Shown one piece after another: positions 1 to 8,661 of a DNA stretch of 64,000 bases. The DNA lies in the NCBI RefSeq assembly GCF_014650595.1, contig NZ_BMVG01000004.1, positions 186,001 through 250,000 on the forward strand. Direction: 5' to 3'. Position numbers and translations under genes: made by a program. The DNA is from Streptomyces alanosinicus (GTDB lineage: Bacteria; Actinomycetota; Actinomycetes; Streptomycetales; Streptomycetaceae). Position 1 is the first letter of the stretch, and the number at the start of each line of letters is the position of its first letter. Below the pieces are notes generated by a model, which saw nothing but the letters and a program-made list of their open reading frames with translations, had not been told where the DNA came from and searched no databases.

Positions 1-1175
1 CGACGGCGGCGATCGCCCTGGTGCTGTTCGTCCGCGCGGAGGGTGGTACGTACAGCCTCGCGGGTGCGCTGGCGGCGGTGTACGGCGTCGCCAACGCGGT
101 CGGTCAGCCGGTGCTGGGCCGGCTGGTGGACCTGTTCGGGCAGCCGCGTGTGCAGTTGCCGGCGGCCGTGCTCGCGGCGCTGTCGATGACGGTGTTCGCG
201 TTCTCGGGTACCGATCCGCTGCCGCTCGCGTATGGGGCCGTGGCGGCGGCGGGTGTGTTCACGCCGCCGCTGGAGGGGGGTCTGCGTGCCCTGTGGCCGT
301 CGGTGCTGAGCCGTGAGGAGCAGGTGCACATCGCGTACGCGATGGACGCGATCGCGCAGGAGGTCATGTTCACGGTCGGGCCGTTGCTGGTGACGCTGTG
401 CGTGTCCCTGTGGGACGAGCGGGCTGCTCTGCTGGTGCTGAGTCTGCTGGGGGTGCTGGGTGCGCTGTCGGTGGTGACGTCGCCGCCTTCGCGGGCGTGG
501 CGGTCGGCTCCGCGGGAGGCGCACTGGCTCGGTGCGTTGCGCTCGCGAGGGCTGCTGGCGCTGCTCGGGGCGTTCTTCTTCGTGGGTGTCGCGCTGGGGT
601 CGATCACGGTGGCGTCGGTGTCGTACGCCGACGGTCATGGTGGTGACGCGGTCTACGGCTGGATGATGGCGGGGCTGGGTCTGGGTGCGCTGGTGGGCGG
701 CGCGGTGTACGGGGCGCGTCGGTGGGCGGGGGCGCCGGAGCGGCGACTGCGGGTGCTGGTGGCGCTTCTGGCGGTGTGTTATCTGCCGTTGATGCTGATG
801 CCGGGTGCGCCGGTCATGGTGGTGCTGGCGGTGCTGTCCGGGGTGTTTCTGGCGCCGTGTATCGCTTGTGCGTTCATCATCGTGGACCGGCATGCGCCGA
901 GCGGGACGGTCACCGAGGCGTTCTCGTGGCTCGTGACGACGTTCACCGTGGGTGCTTCGGTGGGAACGGGGGTGGCGGGGCCGGTGGTCCAGGCCGGTGG
1001 CACGGTGTGGGGTTTCGCGGTGCCGGGTGCGGCGGGGGCCGTGTCGCTGCTGGTCCTGCTCGCCACGGGGCGGGTCCTCGCAGCTCCCGTGCGGGGCGAG
1101 GTCGTTGCGGCTTCATCGGAAACTGATCCAAATCGTGCTGTCGAACCCCGTTTCAGCTCGGGGGATCGGGCGTAA
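1..1175 (+). CDS. MFS transporter, C-terminal part (5' end outside window)
   Basis: The reading frame is open to the window edge, so the gene begins upstream; the visible part is about 390 residues. It is almost entirely hydrophobic helices separated by short loops, with a longer hydrophilic loop near the middle (rich in S, P, R around SPPSRAW), the usual divide between the two six-helix halves of a major facilitator. The visible piece therefore covers nearly the whole protein. Substrate cannot be told from sequence; drug or metabolite efflux is a guess. It stops 9 nt before pafA, on the same strand, so the two are probably co-transcribed. In S. coelicolor, as I recall, an MFS gene also sits between the proteasome genes and pafA. 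Confidence 0.85.
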   Translation, partial: TAAIALVLFVRAEGGTYSLAGALAAVYGVANAVGQPVLGRLVDLFGQPRVQLPAAVLAALSMTVFAFSGTDPLPLAYGAVAAAGVFTPPLEGGLRALWPSVLSREEQVHIAYAMDAIAQEVMFTVGPLLVTLCVSLWDERAALLVLSLLGVLGALSVVTSPPSRAWRSAPREAHWLGALRSRGLLALLGAFFFVGVALGSITVASVSYADGHGGDAVYGWMMAGLGLGALVGGAVYGARRWAGAPERRLRVLVALLAVCYLPLMLMPGAPVMVVLAVLSGVFLAPCIACAFIIVDRHAPSGTVTEAFSWLVTTFTVGASVGTGVAGPVVQAGGTVWGFAVPGAAGAVSLLVLLATGRVLAAPVRGEVVAASSETDPNRAVEPRFSSGDRA

Positions 1176-1184
1176 TGTTCAGTC

Positions 1185-2546
1185 ATGGACCGCCGCATTT
1201 TCGGGCTGGAGAACGAGTACGGCGTCACGTGCACGTTCAGGGGACAGCGGCGCCTGTCTCCTGACGAGGTGGCGCGGTACCTCTTCCGCCGTGTCGTGTC
1301 ATGGGGCCGCAGCAGCAATGTGTTTCTGCGAAACGGCGCCCGGCTCTATCTCGACGTGGGCTCACATCCGGAATACGCGACACCCGAGTGTGACAACGTG
1401 ATCGAACTGGTCACCCACGACAAGGCCGGCGAGCGCATTCTCGAGGGACTCCTGGTGGACGCGGAGCGACGCCTGCACGAGGAGGGAATCGCGGGCGACG
1501 TCTACCTGTTCAAGAACAACACCGACTCGGCGGGCAACTCGTACGGCTGTCACGAGAACTATCTGGTGGCGCGGCACGGCGAGTTCTCGCGGCTCGCGGA
1601 CATCCTGATCCCGTTCCTGGTGACCAGGCAGTTGCTGTGCGGTGCGGGCAAGGTGCTGCAGACGCCGCGCGGTGCCGTGTACTGCGTGAGTCAGCGTGCC
1701 GAGCACATCTGGGAGGGGGTCTCGTCGGCGACGACGCGTTCGAGGCCCATCATCAACACCCGTGACGAGCCGCATGCGGATGCCGAGCGCTATCGCCGGC
1801 TGCATGTCATCGTCGGTGACTCGAACATGTCCGAGACGACGATGCTGCTCAAGGTCGGTGCCACGGATCTGGTGCTGCGCATGATCGAGGCGGGCACGGT
1901 GATGCGGGATCTGACGCTGGAGAATCCGATCCGGGCGATCCGCGAGGTCAGCCATGACATCACCGGGCGGCGCAAGGTGCGGCTCGCCAGCGGCCGGGAG
2001 GCCTCGGCGCTGGAGGTGCAGCGGGAGTACTTCGACAAGGCCGTGGACTTCTGTGAGCGCCGGGGGATCCGTACGGGTACGGTCGCGCGGGTTCTGGAGC
2101 TGTGGGGCCGCACGCTTGACTCGATCGAGTCCGAGGATCTGGACCGGATCGGCACCGAGATCGACTGGGTGATGAAGTACCAGCTCATCGAGCGGTACCG
2201 GGCCAAGCACAATATGACGATGTCGCATCCGCGGGTCGCTCAGATAGACCTCGCCTATCACGACATCCACCGTCGGCGTGGTCTGTACTACCTGCTGGAG
2301 CGGAAGGGGCAAGCGGCCCGGGTCTGCAACGACTTGAAGATCTTCGAGGGCAAGTCGGTTCCGCCGCAGACCACTAGGGCGCGGCTGCGGGGTGACTTCA
2401 TCCGGCGGGCGCAGGAGCAGCGCAGGGACTTCACGGTGGACTGGGTGCATCTGAAGCTCAATGACCAGGCGCAGCGCACCGTGTTGTGCAAGGACCCGTT
2501 CCGTTCGGTGGATGACCGGGTGGAGAAGCTGATCGCCGGAATGTAG
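1185..2546 (+). CDS. pafA: Pup-protein ligase PafA
   Basis: 453 residues, the usual length of PafA. The enzyme uses ATP to phosphorylate the C-terminal Glu of the small protein Pup and links it to lysines of target proteins, marking them for the actinobacterial proteasome. The N-terminus [14 protein letters not shown] is the family signature, with the Mg-ATP-binding ENEYG segment. The later [14 protein letters not shown] segment holds Asp57, which corresponds to the catalytic Asp of mycobacterial PafA. The glutamine-synthetase-like fold runs to about residue 400, followed by the small C-terminal domain ([11 protein letters not shown]). ATG start 9 nt after the MFS stop. The related deamidase gene dop, pup and prcBA are not in the window and are expected just upstream. 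pafB and pafC lie downstream beyond two FKBP genes. Confidence 0.97.
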   Translation: MDRRIFGLENEYGVTCTFRGQRRLSPDEVARYLFRRVVSWGRSSNVFLRNGARLYLDVGSHPEYATPECDNVIELVTHDKAGERILEGLLVDAERRLHEEGIAGDVYLFKNNTDSAGNSYGCHENYLVARHGEFSRLADILIPFLVTRQLLCGAGKVLQTPRGAVYCVSQRAEHIWEGVSSATTRSRPIINTRDEPHADAERYRRLHVIVGDSNMSETTMLLKVGATDLVLRMIEAGTVMRDLTLENPIRAIREVSHDITGRRKVRLASGREASALEVQREYFDKAVDFCERRGIRTGTVARVLELWGRTLDSIESEDLDRIGTEIDWVMKYQLIERYRAKHNMTMSHPRVAQIDLAYHDIHRRRGLYYLLERKGQAARVCNDLKIFEGKSVPPQTTRARLRGDFIRRAQEQRRDFTVDWVHLKLNDQAQRTVLCKDPFRSVDDRVEKLIAGM

Positions 2547-2595
2547 CGAAAAGCAGGTGAGTGAAGCGTTTCGGGCTGAATACGGAACGCCACAC

Positions 2596-2624
2596 GGGCG
2601 TCGTACGTTTCTCGTACGGCGCCC
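2596..2624 (+). terminator. Hairpin after pafA
   Basis: Twelve-base arms (GGGCGTCGTACG and CGTACGGCGCCC) separated by the five-base loop TTTCT. Eleven pairs are Watson-Crick and one is a G-U wobble on the transcript. It lies 50 nt after the pafA stop and 62 nt before the next start, and is followed by TTCTC. It probably ends or attenuates pafA transcription, so the FKBP gene likely has its own promoter. Confidence 0.65.
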
Positions 2625-2686
2625 TTCTCACGCCGTAGAGTTGCGCGCACGCCATCCGCAAGATCGACCGATTACGAGGCTCTTCC

Positions 2687-3697
2687 GTGCGCCGACGTTC
2701 GCTCATCCTCGCCGCTGTTCCCGCAGGACTGGTCACACTCGCCGCGTGTGGTGACAAAAAGTCCGCTTCCAGCAAGGCCAGTGTCCCGCCGTCGGCGTCG
2801 CCGTCGGTGTCGTCGGTGCCGCCGCCGAAGATCGTGGACGGGCCGTTGCCGGCGATCACGGCGGGTGCGAAGTTCGGTGAGAAGCCCACGGTGTCGAAGG
2901 GGCAGGGGGCGCCGTCGAAGAATCTGGCGGTGCGGACGGCGATCGCGGGCGGTGGCCGCGCGATCGCGGAGAACGACTTCATCCAGGCGAACTATCTGGG
3001 TCAGATCTGGGACACGGGCAAGGTCTTCGACAACTCCTACGACAAGAAGCGTCCGCTGGTGCTGCAGCTTGCCGAGGGCAGTGTCATCGACGGCTGGCGG
3101 TATGCCCTGACGGGTAAGAAGGCGGGCAGCCGCATCGAGATCGCGGTGCCGCCGACCTGGGGTTATGGCAAGGAGGGCGAGCCGCAGGCAGGCATCAAGG
3201 GCACGGACACGCTGGTGTTCGTCATCGATGTGATCGACACGTTCAACTCGAAGAGTTCGGTGCAGGGCAAGCCGGTCCCGCAGACCGATGCCGCGTTGCC
3301 GAAGGTCGCGACGAACACCGACGGTGGTGTTCCGAAGGTCACGGTCCCGAAGGCGGCCGCGCCGAAGAAGCTGGTGTCGACGTATGTCCTGGAGGGTGAC
3401 GGGCCGGAGCTGAAGGCGGATCAGGCGGTCCTGTGCCAGTTCCAGGGGCTGGTCTGGGACAGTGGGAAGCCGTTTCAGCGGACGTACGGCTCGGGCCGAC
3501 TCGCCCAGTTCCCGCTGCAGCAGATGCAACAGACGGTCAAGGGTCTGGCGCAGGGTCTGACCGGCAAGAAGGTGGGCAGCCGGGTGCTGATCGTGGTTCC
3601 GCCGGAGCTGGGTTACGGCGACACCCCGCCGAGCGGTGGCGTCATCAAGAAGGGCTCGACGCTGGTGTTCACGGTGGACATCCTGGCGGCGATGTAG
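2687..3697 (+). CDS. Lipoprotein with two FKBP-type peptidyl-prolyl isomerase domains
   Basis: 336 residues from a GTG start. The N-terminus MRRRSLILAAV..LAAC is a lipoprotein signal peptide with lipobox Cys21, followed by a Ser/Pro-rich linker, so the mature protein is expected on the outer face of the membrane. Two FKBP domains follow, about residues 95-185 and 235-336. The first keeps the usual pocket residues (NYLGQIWD, VFDNSY, VIDGW, GYG). The second has FQG for the tyrosine strand, PFQR where Phe-Asp is normal, and TVKGL in place of the VIxGW motif, so its active site looks lost. Known FKBPs assist folding of exported proteins around proline bonds. The single-domain FKBP gene follows 84 nt downstream. 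Confidence 0.9.
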   Translation: MRRRSLILAAVPAGLVTLAACGDKKSASSKASVPPSASPSVSSVPPPKIVDGPLPAITAGAKFGEKPTVSKGQGAPSKNLAVRTAIAGGGRAIAENDFIQANYLGQIWDTGKVFDNSYDKKRPLVLQLAEGSVIDGWRYALTGKKAGSRIEIAVPPTWGYGKEGEPQAGIKGTDTLVFVIDVIDTFNSKSSVQGKPVPQTDAALPKVATNTDGGVPKVTVPKAAAPKKLVSTYVLEGDGPELKADQAVLCQFQGLVWDSGKPFQRTYGSGRLAQFPLQQMQQTVKGLAQGLTGKKVGSRVLIVVPPELGYGDTPPSGGVIKKGSTLVFTVDILAAM

Positions 3698-3781
3698 CCG
3701 GTGTGCCCGTGACGGGCGGTGAAGGTGTGTAGATGAAAGACTGTCCGCGTTTCGTGTCGTACACATGCAGGAGCTTTTGAC

Positions 3782-4153
3782 GTGAGCATCGACAAGCCCG
3801 AGATCGACTTCCCTGGCGGCGAGCCCCCGGCCGACCTGGAGATCAAGGACATCTGGGAGGGTGACGGGCCGGTCGCCGAGGCGGGCCAGAACGTCACCGT
3901 GCACTACGTGGGTGTCGCTTTCAGCACCGGCGAGGAGTTCGACGCCAGCTGGAACCGGGGCACCCCGTTCCGCTTCCCGCTCGGCGGAGGCCGTGTCATC
4001 AAGGGCTGGGACCAGGGCGTGCAGGGCATGAAGGTCGGCGGCCGTCGTCAGCTGACCATCCCGGCCCACCTCGCCTACGGCGACCAGAGCCCGACTCCGG
4101 CGATCCAGCCCGGCGAGACGCTGATCTTCGTGGTGGACCTGATCGCCGTCTGA
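3782..4153 (+). CDS. FKBP-type peptidyl-prolyl cis-trans isomerase (cytoplasmic)
   Basis: 123 residues from a GTG start with no signal peptide, the size of a minimal FKBP. The core motifs are intact: VHYVGVAFSTGEEFDAS, PFRFPLGGGRVIKGWDQG, QLTIPAHLAYG and LIFVVDLI, so both the Phe-Asp and the VIKGW parts of the catalytic pocket are present. It should isomerise peptidyl-prolyl bonds in the cytoplasm. It follows the FKBP lipoprotein on the same strand, 84 nt away, and is closed by a strong hairpin at 4243-4270. The sequence just after its stop repeats the CTGATC words of its last codons. Two adjacent FKBP genes between pafA and pafBC are, from memory, a conserved Streptomyces arrangement. Confidence 0.95.
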   Translation: MSIDKPEIDFPGGEPPADLEIKDIWEGDGPVAEAGQNVTVHYVGVAFSTGEEFDASWNRGTPFRFPLGGGRVIKGWDQGVQGMKVGGRRQLTIPAHLAYGDQSPTPAIQPGETLIFVVDLIAV

Positions 4154-4242
4154 TTCCGGCCTGATCCATATCTGATCGCCCGTCGGTCCGGGCGGATCCG
4201 TGCCTGATCGTCCGGCCGGGTCCGACCGGATCCGATCACCTG

Positions 4243-4270
4243 GGGCCCATGCCTGTCCGGGCATGGGCCC
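4243..4270 (+). terminator. Intrinsic-type terminator after the FKBP gene
   Basis: Perfect 11-bp stem GGGCCCATGCC / GGCATGGGCCC with a six-base loop, followed by TCGGCTTTT. It stands 90 nt after the FKBP stop and 75 nt before the pafB start. Confidence 0.8.
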
Positions 4271-4344
4271 TCGGCTTTTGCCACCGCACTCAGGAGCGGT
4301 ACGGTCATCGCTCGGGAGTACCGGAGGAAAGGCGAAGGGCGTCG

Positions 4345-5298
4345 ATGGCCATTGCCAAGGCCGAGCGGTTGATGAACCTCGCGCTGTGTCTGCTCGGCGC
4401 ACGGCGGCCGCTCAGCAAGCGTGAGCTGCGGGCGTCCATCGAGGCCTACCTCGAAGCGGGCAGCGACGACTCCTTCAACCGGATGTTCGAGCGGGACAAG
4501 GACGATCTGCGCGAGCTGGGCCTGGTCATCGACACGGTGGAGAACCTGGACGGTGAGGTCGGCTATCTCGCCCGCCGGGACAGCAACCGGCTGCCGCCCA
4601 TCACCCTGGACGCCGAGGAGGCCGCGGCGCTCGGCCTCGCCGCGAAGGTCTGGCAGCAGGCCCGGCTGGCCGGCGCGGCCAGCGGCGCCCTGCAGAAGCT
4701 GCGTGCGGCCGGACTGCCCGAGGACGTCGACCCCTATGAGGCGCACGGCGCCCTGGAGCCGCGCATTCCCGTGCACGAGGCCGCCTTCGAGCCGCTGATG
4801 CTGGCCTGCCGCGACCGCCGCCCGGTCGTCTTCGACTACCGCAAGGCCTCCGCCGCCCGCCCCGAGACCCGGCATGTGGAGCCGTGGGCGCTGGAGTGCT
4901 GGCGCGGCCACTGGTACCTGGCCGGCTTCGACCGGGACCGGGGTGCCGAGCGTGTCTTCCGGCTCTCCCGGATCACCGGCCGGGTGCGCTCGCGCGGTAC
5001 GGGTTTCACCGCGGCCGTGCCCGACGTCGTCACGGTGCGGGAGACCGTCGCGAGCTGGGCGGGCGAGATCGCCGACGGTACGGCCATGATCCGGCTGCGT
5101 TCCGGTGCCGGGTACCCCCTTCGGGCGAAGGCCACCGAGGTCCGGGAACTCGGCGACGGCTGGGACGAGTTGGAGATTCCGTACGGGCACGGTCTGGACG
5201 CCTGGCTGGTGGAGTTCGGGCCGGACGTGGTGGTCCTGGAGCCGGCCGAGCTGCGCGCGGACGTGGTGGACCGGCTGCGTGCCGTGGCCAAGGGCTGA
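4345..5298 (+). CDS. pafB: WYL-domain transcriptional regulator PafB
   Basis: 317 residues. The ATG at 4345 is chosen because GGAGGAAAGG lies 12 nt upstream and the family N-terminus MAIAKAERLMNLALCLL starts there; an upstream in-frame start would add a poor extension through the terminator. The N-terminal winged helix (to about residue 70) is followed by the WYL ligand-sensing domain (VFDYRK...HVEPWALECWRGHWYLAGFD...RVFRLSRI) and a C-terminal extension. In mycobacteria PafB and PafC form a heterodimer that activates the LexA-independent DNA-damage response, including recA; despite the name they are not proteasome factors. pafC follows 15 nt downstream, so the two are translated together. The cognate signal (single-stranded DNA, as reported in mycobacteria) cannot be seen here. 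Confidence 0.95.
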   Translation: MAIAKAERLMNLALCLLGARRPLSKRELRASIEAYLEAGSDDSFNRMFERDKDDLRELGLVIDTVENLDGEVGYLARRDSNRLPPITLDAEEAAALGLAAKVWQQARLAGAASGALQKLRAAGLPEDVDPYEAHGALEPRIPVHEAAFEPLMLACRDRRPVVFDYRKASAARPETRHVEPWALECWRGHWYLAGFDRDRGAERVFRLSRITGRVRSRGTGFTAAVPDVVTVRETVASWAGEIADGTAMIRLRSGAGYPLRAKATEVRELGDGWDELEIPYGHGLDAWLVEFGPDVVVLEPAELRADVVDRLRAVAKG

Positions 5299-5313
5299 AG
5301 GGGGAGCAGGACT

Positions 5314-6306
5314 GTGGCAGGCAAACCGGCCAGGCCCGTGAACGCCATCGACCAGACCCGTCGGATGCTCTCCCTGGTGACGTATCTCCGGGAGCGCCCC
5401 GGCGCGCGGATCGCGGACGTGGCCCGCGCCTTCGGCATCACCGAGGACGAGCTGGTCGCCGACCTCGATCTGCTGCCCATGTGCGGCACCAGCTTCCGCG
5501 GCGGCGATCTGCTGGACATCGACACCGACGGCGAGCGCATCTGGTGGCACAACCCGGCCGCGCTCGGCGAGGAGGCCGCCGAGCCGTTGCGGCTCGCCGC
5601 CGACGAGGCCACGGCCCTGCTGGTGGCCGCCCGCGCGGTCTCGACCCTGCCGGGCCTGCGCGAGGGCGACCGGCAGGCGCTGCTGCGGGCCACCGCCAAG
5701 GTGGAGGCCGCCGCCGGTGAGGCGGCGGGCGCCAGCGCCCGGCTGTCGGTGACGTTCGAGTCCGAGGGCGGGGTCTTCGCCGACGTCGACCGGGCGATCT
5801 CCGAGCGCCGCCGGCTGTGGATCCGCTACTACTCCCCGGCCCGGGACGAGGTCACCGAGCGCGAGATCGACCCCATCCGCCTGGTCAGCGTCGGGCACAC
5901 CTATGTCGAGGCCTGGTGCCGCCGTTCCGAGGCCCGGCGTACCTTCCGGCTCGACCGGGTCGCCGAGATCAGGATCCTGGACGAGCCGTCCGCGCCGCCG
6001 GAGATAGAGCTGCGTGACCTCTCCGAGGCGCTGGTGCAGCCGGCCGCCGAGGACCCGAAGGTTGTGATCGAGGTCGGTCCGGGCGGCCGCTGGGTGGCCG
6101 AGTACTACCCGCACGACAGCGCCGATGAGCTTGCCGACGGCGGGCTGCGTATCACTCTGCGCACCCCCGATCCGGCCTCGCTGCGCCGGCTGGCGCTGCG
6201 GCTCGGCCGGGACGGCCGGATCGTCTCCCCGCCGGAGCTGGCCGACAGTGCCCGCCGGGCGGCCGGCGAGGCCTTGGCGGCGTATGACACGGCCCGGTCG
6301 CAGTGA
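5314..6306 (+). CDS. pafC: WYL-domain transcriptional regulator PafC
   Basis: 330 residues from a GTG preceded by GGGGAGCAGG. Like its neighbour it has an N-terminal winged helix (QTRRMLSLVTYLRERPGARIADVARAFG) and a WYL domain (RRLWIRYYSPARDEVTEREIDPIRLV...HTYVEAWCRRSEARRTFRLDRV), then a C-terminal domain. It is the expected partner of PafB in the DNA-damage activator. The short spacing to pafB argues for one transcript. A degenerate copy of the dispersed repeat lies about 55 nt beyond its stop. Confidence 0.95.
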   Translation: MAGKPARPVNAIDQTRRMLSLVTYLRERPGARIADVARAFGITEDELVADLDLLPMCGTSFRGGDLLDIDTDGERIWWHNPAALGEEAAEPLRLAADEATALLVAARAVSTLPGLREGDRQALLRATAKVEAAAGEAAGASARLSVTFESEGGVFADVDRAISERRRLWIRYYSPARDEVTEREIDPIRLVSVGHTYVEAWCRRSEARRTFRLDRVAEIRILDEPSAPPEIELRDLSEALVQPAAEDPKVVIEVGPGGRWVAEYYPHDSADELADGGLRITLRTPDPASLRRLALRLGRDGRIVSPPELADSARRAAGEALAAYDTARSQ

Positions 6307-6361
6307 GTCACCGGGGTGCCGAGCGGGGCCGGTGAGGCCCGCGCCGGTTCGGCAGTGCCTG

Positions 6362-6396
6362 CAAGGGGCGCGGGAACCGAGTGACCGGCCACAACG
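6362..6396 (+). repeat. Dispersed repeat, copy A (degenerate)
   Basis: Reads CAAGGGGCGCGGGAACC... then GTGACCGGCCACAACGG, a diverged form of the element seen more clearly at 27994 and 48875 (GGGGCGCGGGGAACTG then CGCGACCAGCCA). It is 55 nt past the pafC stop in forward orientation. Confidence 0.6.
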
Positions 6397-6435
6397 GCGC
6401 CGCGGACGAACGACCAGAGACGAGGAGCGAGGGCT

Positions 6436-6717
6436 GTGAGTGAGTGTGCGGGTGAGATGACGGTGGCGGCCGCCTTCGCGGGGATGAGGAGGGTGGTCCC
6501 CGTGGTGTTCAAGGCGGGCTGCCCGGACTGCCGGGGCCGTTTCGAACTCGCCGCGAGCGCGCTGCGCCTCGCCATCGGCGCCAGCAGCCGGACCACGTTC
6601 TACTCCTTCACCTGCCCCGAGTGCGGCGCCGCCGTCCGCAAGCCCGCCGGGGAGCGCATCGTCGAACTGCTCACCGGCGGCGGCGTCAGCACGCTGCGGC
6701 TGCACCCCACGGTGTAG
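6436..6717 (+). CDS. Small zinc-ribbon-like protein, function unknown
   Basis: 93 residues from the GTG at 6436, preceded by GAGACGAGGAGCGAGG. Starts at the ATGs 6457 or 6484 are also possible because the first residues are weakly conserved-looking. Two CPxC knuckles, CPDC and CPEC, about 36 residues apart form a likely zinc ribbon. The rest (VFKAGCPDCRGRFELAASALRLAIG and YSFTCPECGAAVRKPAGERIVELL) resembles short actinobacterial zinc-ribbon proteins. I cannot assign a function; such proteins may bind nucleic acid or a partner. It lies between pafC and the tatAC genes, all on one strand. Confidence 0.8.
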   Translation: MSECAGEMTVAAAFAGMRRVVPVVFKAGCPDCRGRFELAASALRLAIGASSRTTFYSFTCPECGAAVRKPAGERIVELLTGGGVSTLRLHPTV

Positions 6718-6809
6718 CCGCCCGCGCCGCCGGACCGGGACGCCGTACGCCCTGCTCCGTGGTGTGGGCGGCTGCGGGGCGGGGGCGGGGACGGTCTAGG
6801 CTCGACGTC

Positions 6810-7004
6810 ATGTTCTGGCCGATGTTCGCGGTAGCGGTGGGTTTCCTGGGTCTCGCGGTGCTGGGGGTGCTCGCCGTCCGGGTCTTTCTGGAGGCGCGGC
6901 GCCTCGGCGAGCAGGTCACGGACTCCGCGCGCCGTATCAACCGGGCCGCCGAGGATCTGGAGCGGGCGGCCACCGGCGCGGCCCGTGCCGCAAAGGCCCT
7001 GTGA
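6810..7004 (+). CDS. Small membrane-anchored protein, function unknown
   Basis: 64 residues beginning MFWPMFAVAVGFLGLAVLGVL. One N-terminal transmembrane helix (about residues 4-27) is followed by a charged amphipathic helix (EARRLGEQVTDSARRINRAAEDLERAATGAARAAKAL) that could form a coiled coil or lie along the membrane. The layout echoes TatA/TatB and DUF948-type proteins. It is 262 nt before tatA, so a role connected with Tat is conceivable but only a guess. Codon use is typical of the neighbourhood and the start has GTCTAGG upstream, so I regard it as real. Confidence 0.7.
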   Translation: MFWPMFAVAVGFLGLAVLGVLAVRVFLEARRLGEQVTDSARRINRAAEDLERAATGAARAAKAL

Positions 7005-7150
7005 GCCTCGCCGGGTGATCCCTGTGTGAGCCCCGCGACGCATGCGCTTTGTGTCACTTCGCCCTGTCACGCCGCCCATCTGGACAGGTACGCTGCTTGT
7101 CGTGGTGCGGAGAACGAGGCCCGCACCGTGGACGGGCGTACGCACGGGGA

Positions 7151-7181
7151 TTGCCTCACGTTTACCCCTGAGCGTTACGAT
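7151..7181 (+). promoter_or_regulatory. Candidate promoter for tatA-tatC
   Basis: TTGCCT (-35-like) and TACGAT (-10-like) separated by 19 bp, about 86 nt before the tatA start. The spacer is long for a housekeeping sigma factor, so this is tentative. No other convincing pair was seen in the 262-nt gap. Confidence 0.35.
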
Positions 7182-7266
7182 CGCTGCGAGCACGACCATC
7201 GGACACATGTCCGAGCGGTCGGACAGCATCCCACCCCAAGCCGCCTCGGTGAGAAGGTAAAGACTT

Positions 7267-7545
7267 ATGTTCGGAAGGCTCGGAGCCCCCGAGATCATTC
7301 TCATCCTCGTCGTCATCGTGCTGCTGTTCGGCGCGAAGAAGCTTCCGGACATGGCCCGCTCGCTCGGCAAGTCCGCGCGCATCCTCAAGAGCGAGGCCAA
7401 GGCGATGAAGGAGGAGGGCAACACCTCCGCCCAGGCGCCCGCCTCCGACGAGCAGCCTCCGGCCCAGCGCACCATCCAGGCGGCCCCCGGCGACGTGACC
7501 AGCTCGCGGCCGGTCAACGAGCCGACGGACACCACCCAGCGCTGA
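7267..7545 (+). CDS. tatA: Sec-independent protein translocase subunit TatA
   Basis: 92 residues. A short periplasm-facing N-terminus and one transmembrane helix ([17 protein letters not shown]) precede the [16 protein letters not shown] hinge and amphipathic helix typical of TatA, then a polar Gln/Pro-rich tail. TatA oligomers form the translocation element that carries folded proteins with twin-arginine signals across the membrane. GAGAAGGTAAAG lies just upstream of the ATG. tatC follows 47 nt downstream. A probable client is the GH10-like protein at 52579, which has an SRRAF signal. No tatB is seen nearby, as is usual for this locus. Confidence 0.97.
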   Translation: MFGRLGAPEIILILVVIVLLFGAKKLPDMARSLGKSARILKSEAKAMKEEGNTSAQAPASDEQPPAQRTIQAAPGDVTSSRPVNEPTDTTQR

Positions 7546-7592
7546 CGCAGGGCCGGAACTCCCCGGCCTCCCGCACGAGATGAGGACGTGGG

Positions 7593-8543
7593 TTGCCCAA
7601 GCCTGCCCGCAAGAAGGAGAAGGATCCCGAGGGGCGCATGCCCCTTGCGGATCACCTCCGTGAGCTCCGCAACCGGCTCGCGAAGGCGTTGCTGGCCATC
7701 GTCGTCGTGACGATCGTCGCCGCCTTCTTCTACAACGACATCATCAACTTCCTGACCAAGCCGATCCTCGACTCGGTCGGTTGCGCACAGAGCTTCGAGC
7801 AACTGGCGAAGGCCTCGGACAAGCACCAGTGTGCGGAGATCACGATCAACGGGCTTCTCGCCCCCTTCACACTGGCCCTCCAGGTCTCGCTGATGGCGGG
7901 CGTCGTCGCCGCGTCCCCGGTCTGGCTCTACCAGCTGTGGGCCTTCGTCGCGCCGGGTCTGCACCGGCACGAGAAGAAGTACGCCTACGCCTTCGTCTTC
8001 ACCGGCGCCCCGCTGTTCTTCGCCGGTGCCTTCTTCGCGTACGAGGTGCTGCCCACCACCGCGAAGGTGCTGATCGACTTCACCCCGAACGGCAACATCA
8101 AGAACCTGCTGCCGCTCGACGACCTGCTCCAGCTGGTCACCCGCATGGTGATCGTCTTCGGTCTCTCCTTCGAGCTGCCGCTGCTGCTGATCATGCTCAA
8201 CCTCACCGGGATACTGACCGGCACGCGGATGCTCGGCTGGTGGCGCGGCATGATCCTCGGCATCACCATCTTCGCGGCCGTCGCCACGCCCAGCACCGAC
8301 CCGCTGTCCATGCTGGCGCTCGCCGGACCGATCTGGGTGCTGTACTTCGGCGCGGTGCTGTTCTCCCTGGCGAACGACCGGCGCAAGCAGCGCCGCGAGG
8401 AGAGCGGTCCGGCCGACGACGAGGCCTCCGACCTGGACCTCACCCCCGAGGACATCGGCGAGGCCGAACCCGTCCCGGCCACCCGGGCGCTGTCCGAGCA
8501 GTCGGGCACGGACCGGGTCAACGGCTACGACGACGTGACCTGA
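7593..8543 (+). CDS. tatC: Sec-independent protein translocase subunit TatC
   Basis: 316 residues from a TTG start, chosen because GAGATGAGGACG is just upstream and the family N-terminus (KKEKDPEGRMPLADHLRELRNRL) lies immediately inside. MPLADHLRELRNR is the TatC signature that contacts twin-arginine signal peptides. Six transmembrane helices follow, including the VFGLSFELPLLLIMLNLTG segment with the conserved Glu. An acidic cytoplasmic tail of about 55 residues (ESGPADDEASDLDLTPEDIGEAEP) is longer than in E. coli. With TatA it makes the receptor and export machine for folded proteins. A clear hairpin follows the gene. Confidence 0.97.
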   Translation: MPKPARKKEKDPEGRMPLADHLRELRNRLAKALLAIVVVTIVAAFFYNDIINFLTKPILDSVGCAQSFEQLAKASDKHQCAEITINGLLAPFTLALQVSLMAGVVAASPVWLYQLWAFVAPGLHRHEKKYAYAFVFTGAPLFFAGAFFAYEVLPTTAKVLIDFTPNGNIKNLLPLDDLLQLVTRMVIVFGLSFELPLLLIMLNLTGILTGTRMLGWWRGMILGITIFAAVATPSTDPLSMLALAGPIWVLYFGAVLFSLANDRRKQRREESGPADDEASDLDLTPEDIGEAEPVPATRALSEQSGTDRVNGYDDVT

Positions 8544-8569
8544 GCCCCGCACCCCACCGAGCCGTGCAC

Positions 8570-8599
8570 GATGCCCCCGCCCCCACCGGCGGGGGCATC
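8570..8599 (+). terminator. Hairpin between tatC and helY
   Basis: Perfect 11-bp stem GATGCCCCCGC / GCGGGGGCATC around the eight-base loop CCCCACCG, 27 nt after the tatC stop. There is no U-tract, as is common in Streptomyces terminators. Confidence 0.75.
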
Positions 8600-8661
8600 G
8601 CCGTACGATCGGGATAATGATCGTCCGGTTGTCAGCGGGGCCCGGTACGCTCGAAAGCACG

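Noticed and set aside
2557..2754. 65-codon frame directly after pafA
   Set aside because: It runs through the terminator hairpin and into the start of the FKBP lipoprotein gene in another frame. The composition is Arg/His-rich and unlike a real protein.
7005..7266. Possible small genes in the gap before tatA (frames at 7026-7583 and 7042-7260)
   Set aside because: The translations are composition artefacts and overlap tatA in another frame. Only a promoter is plausible.
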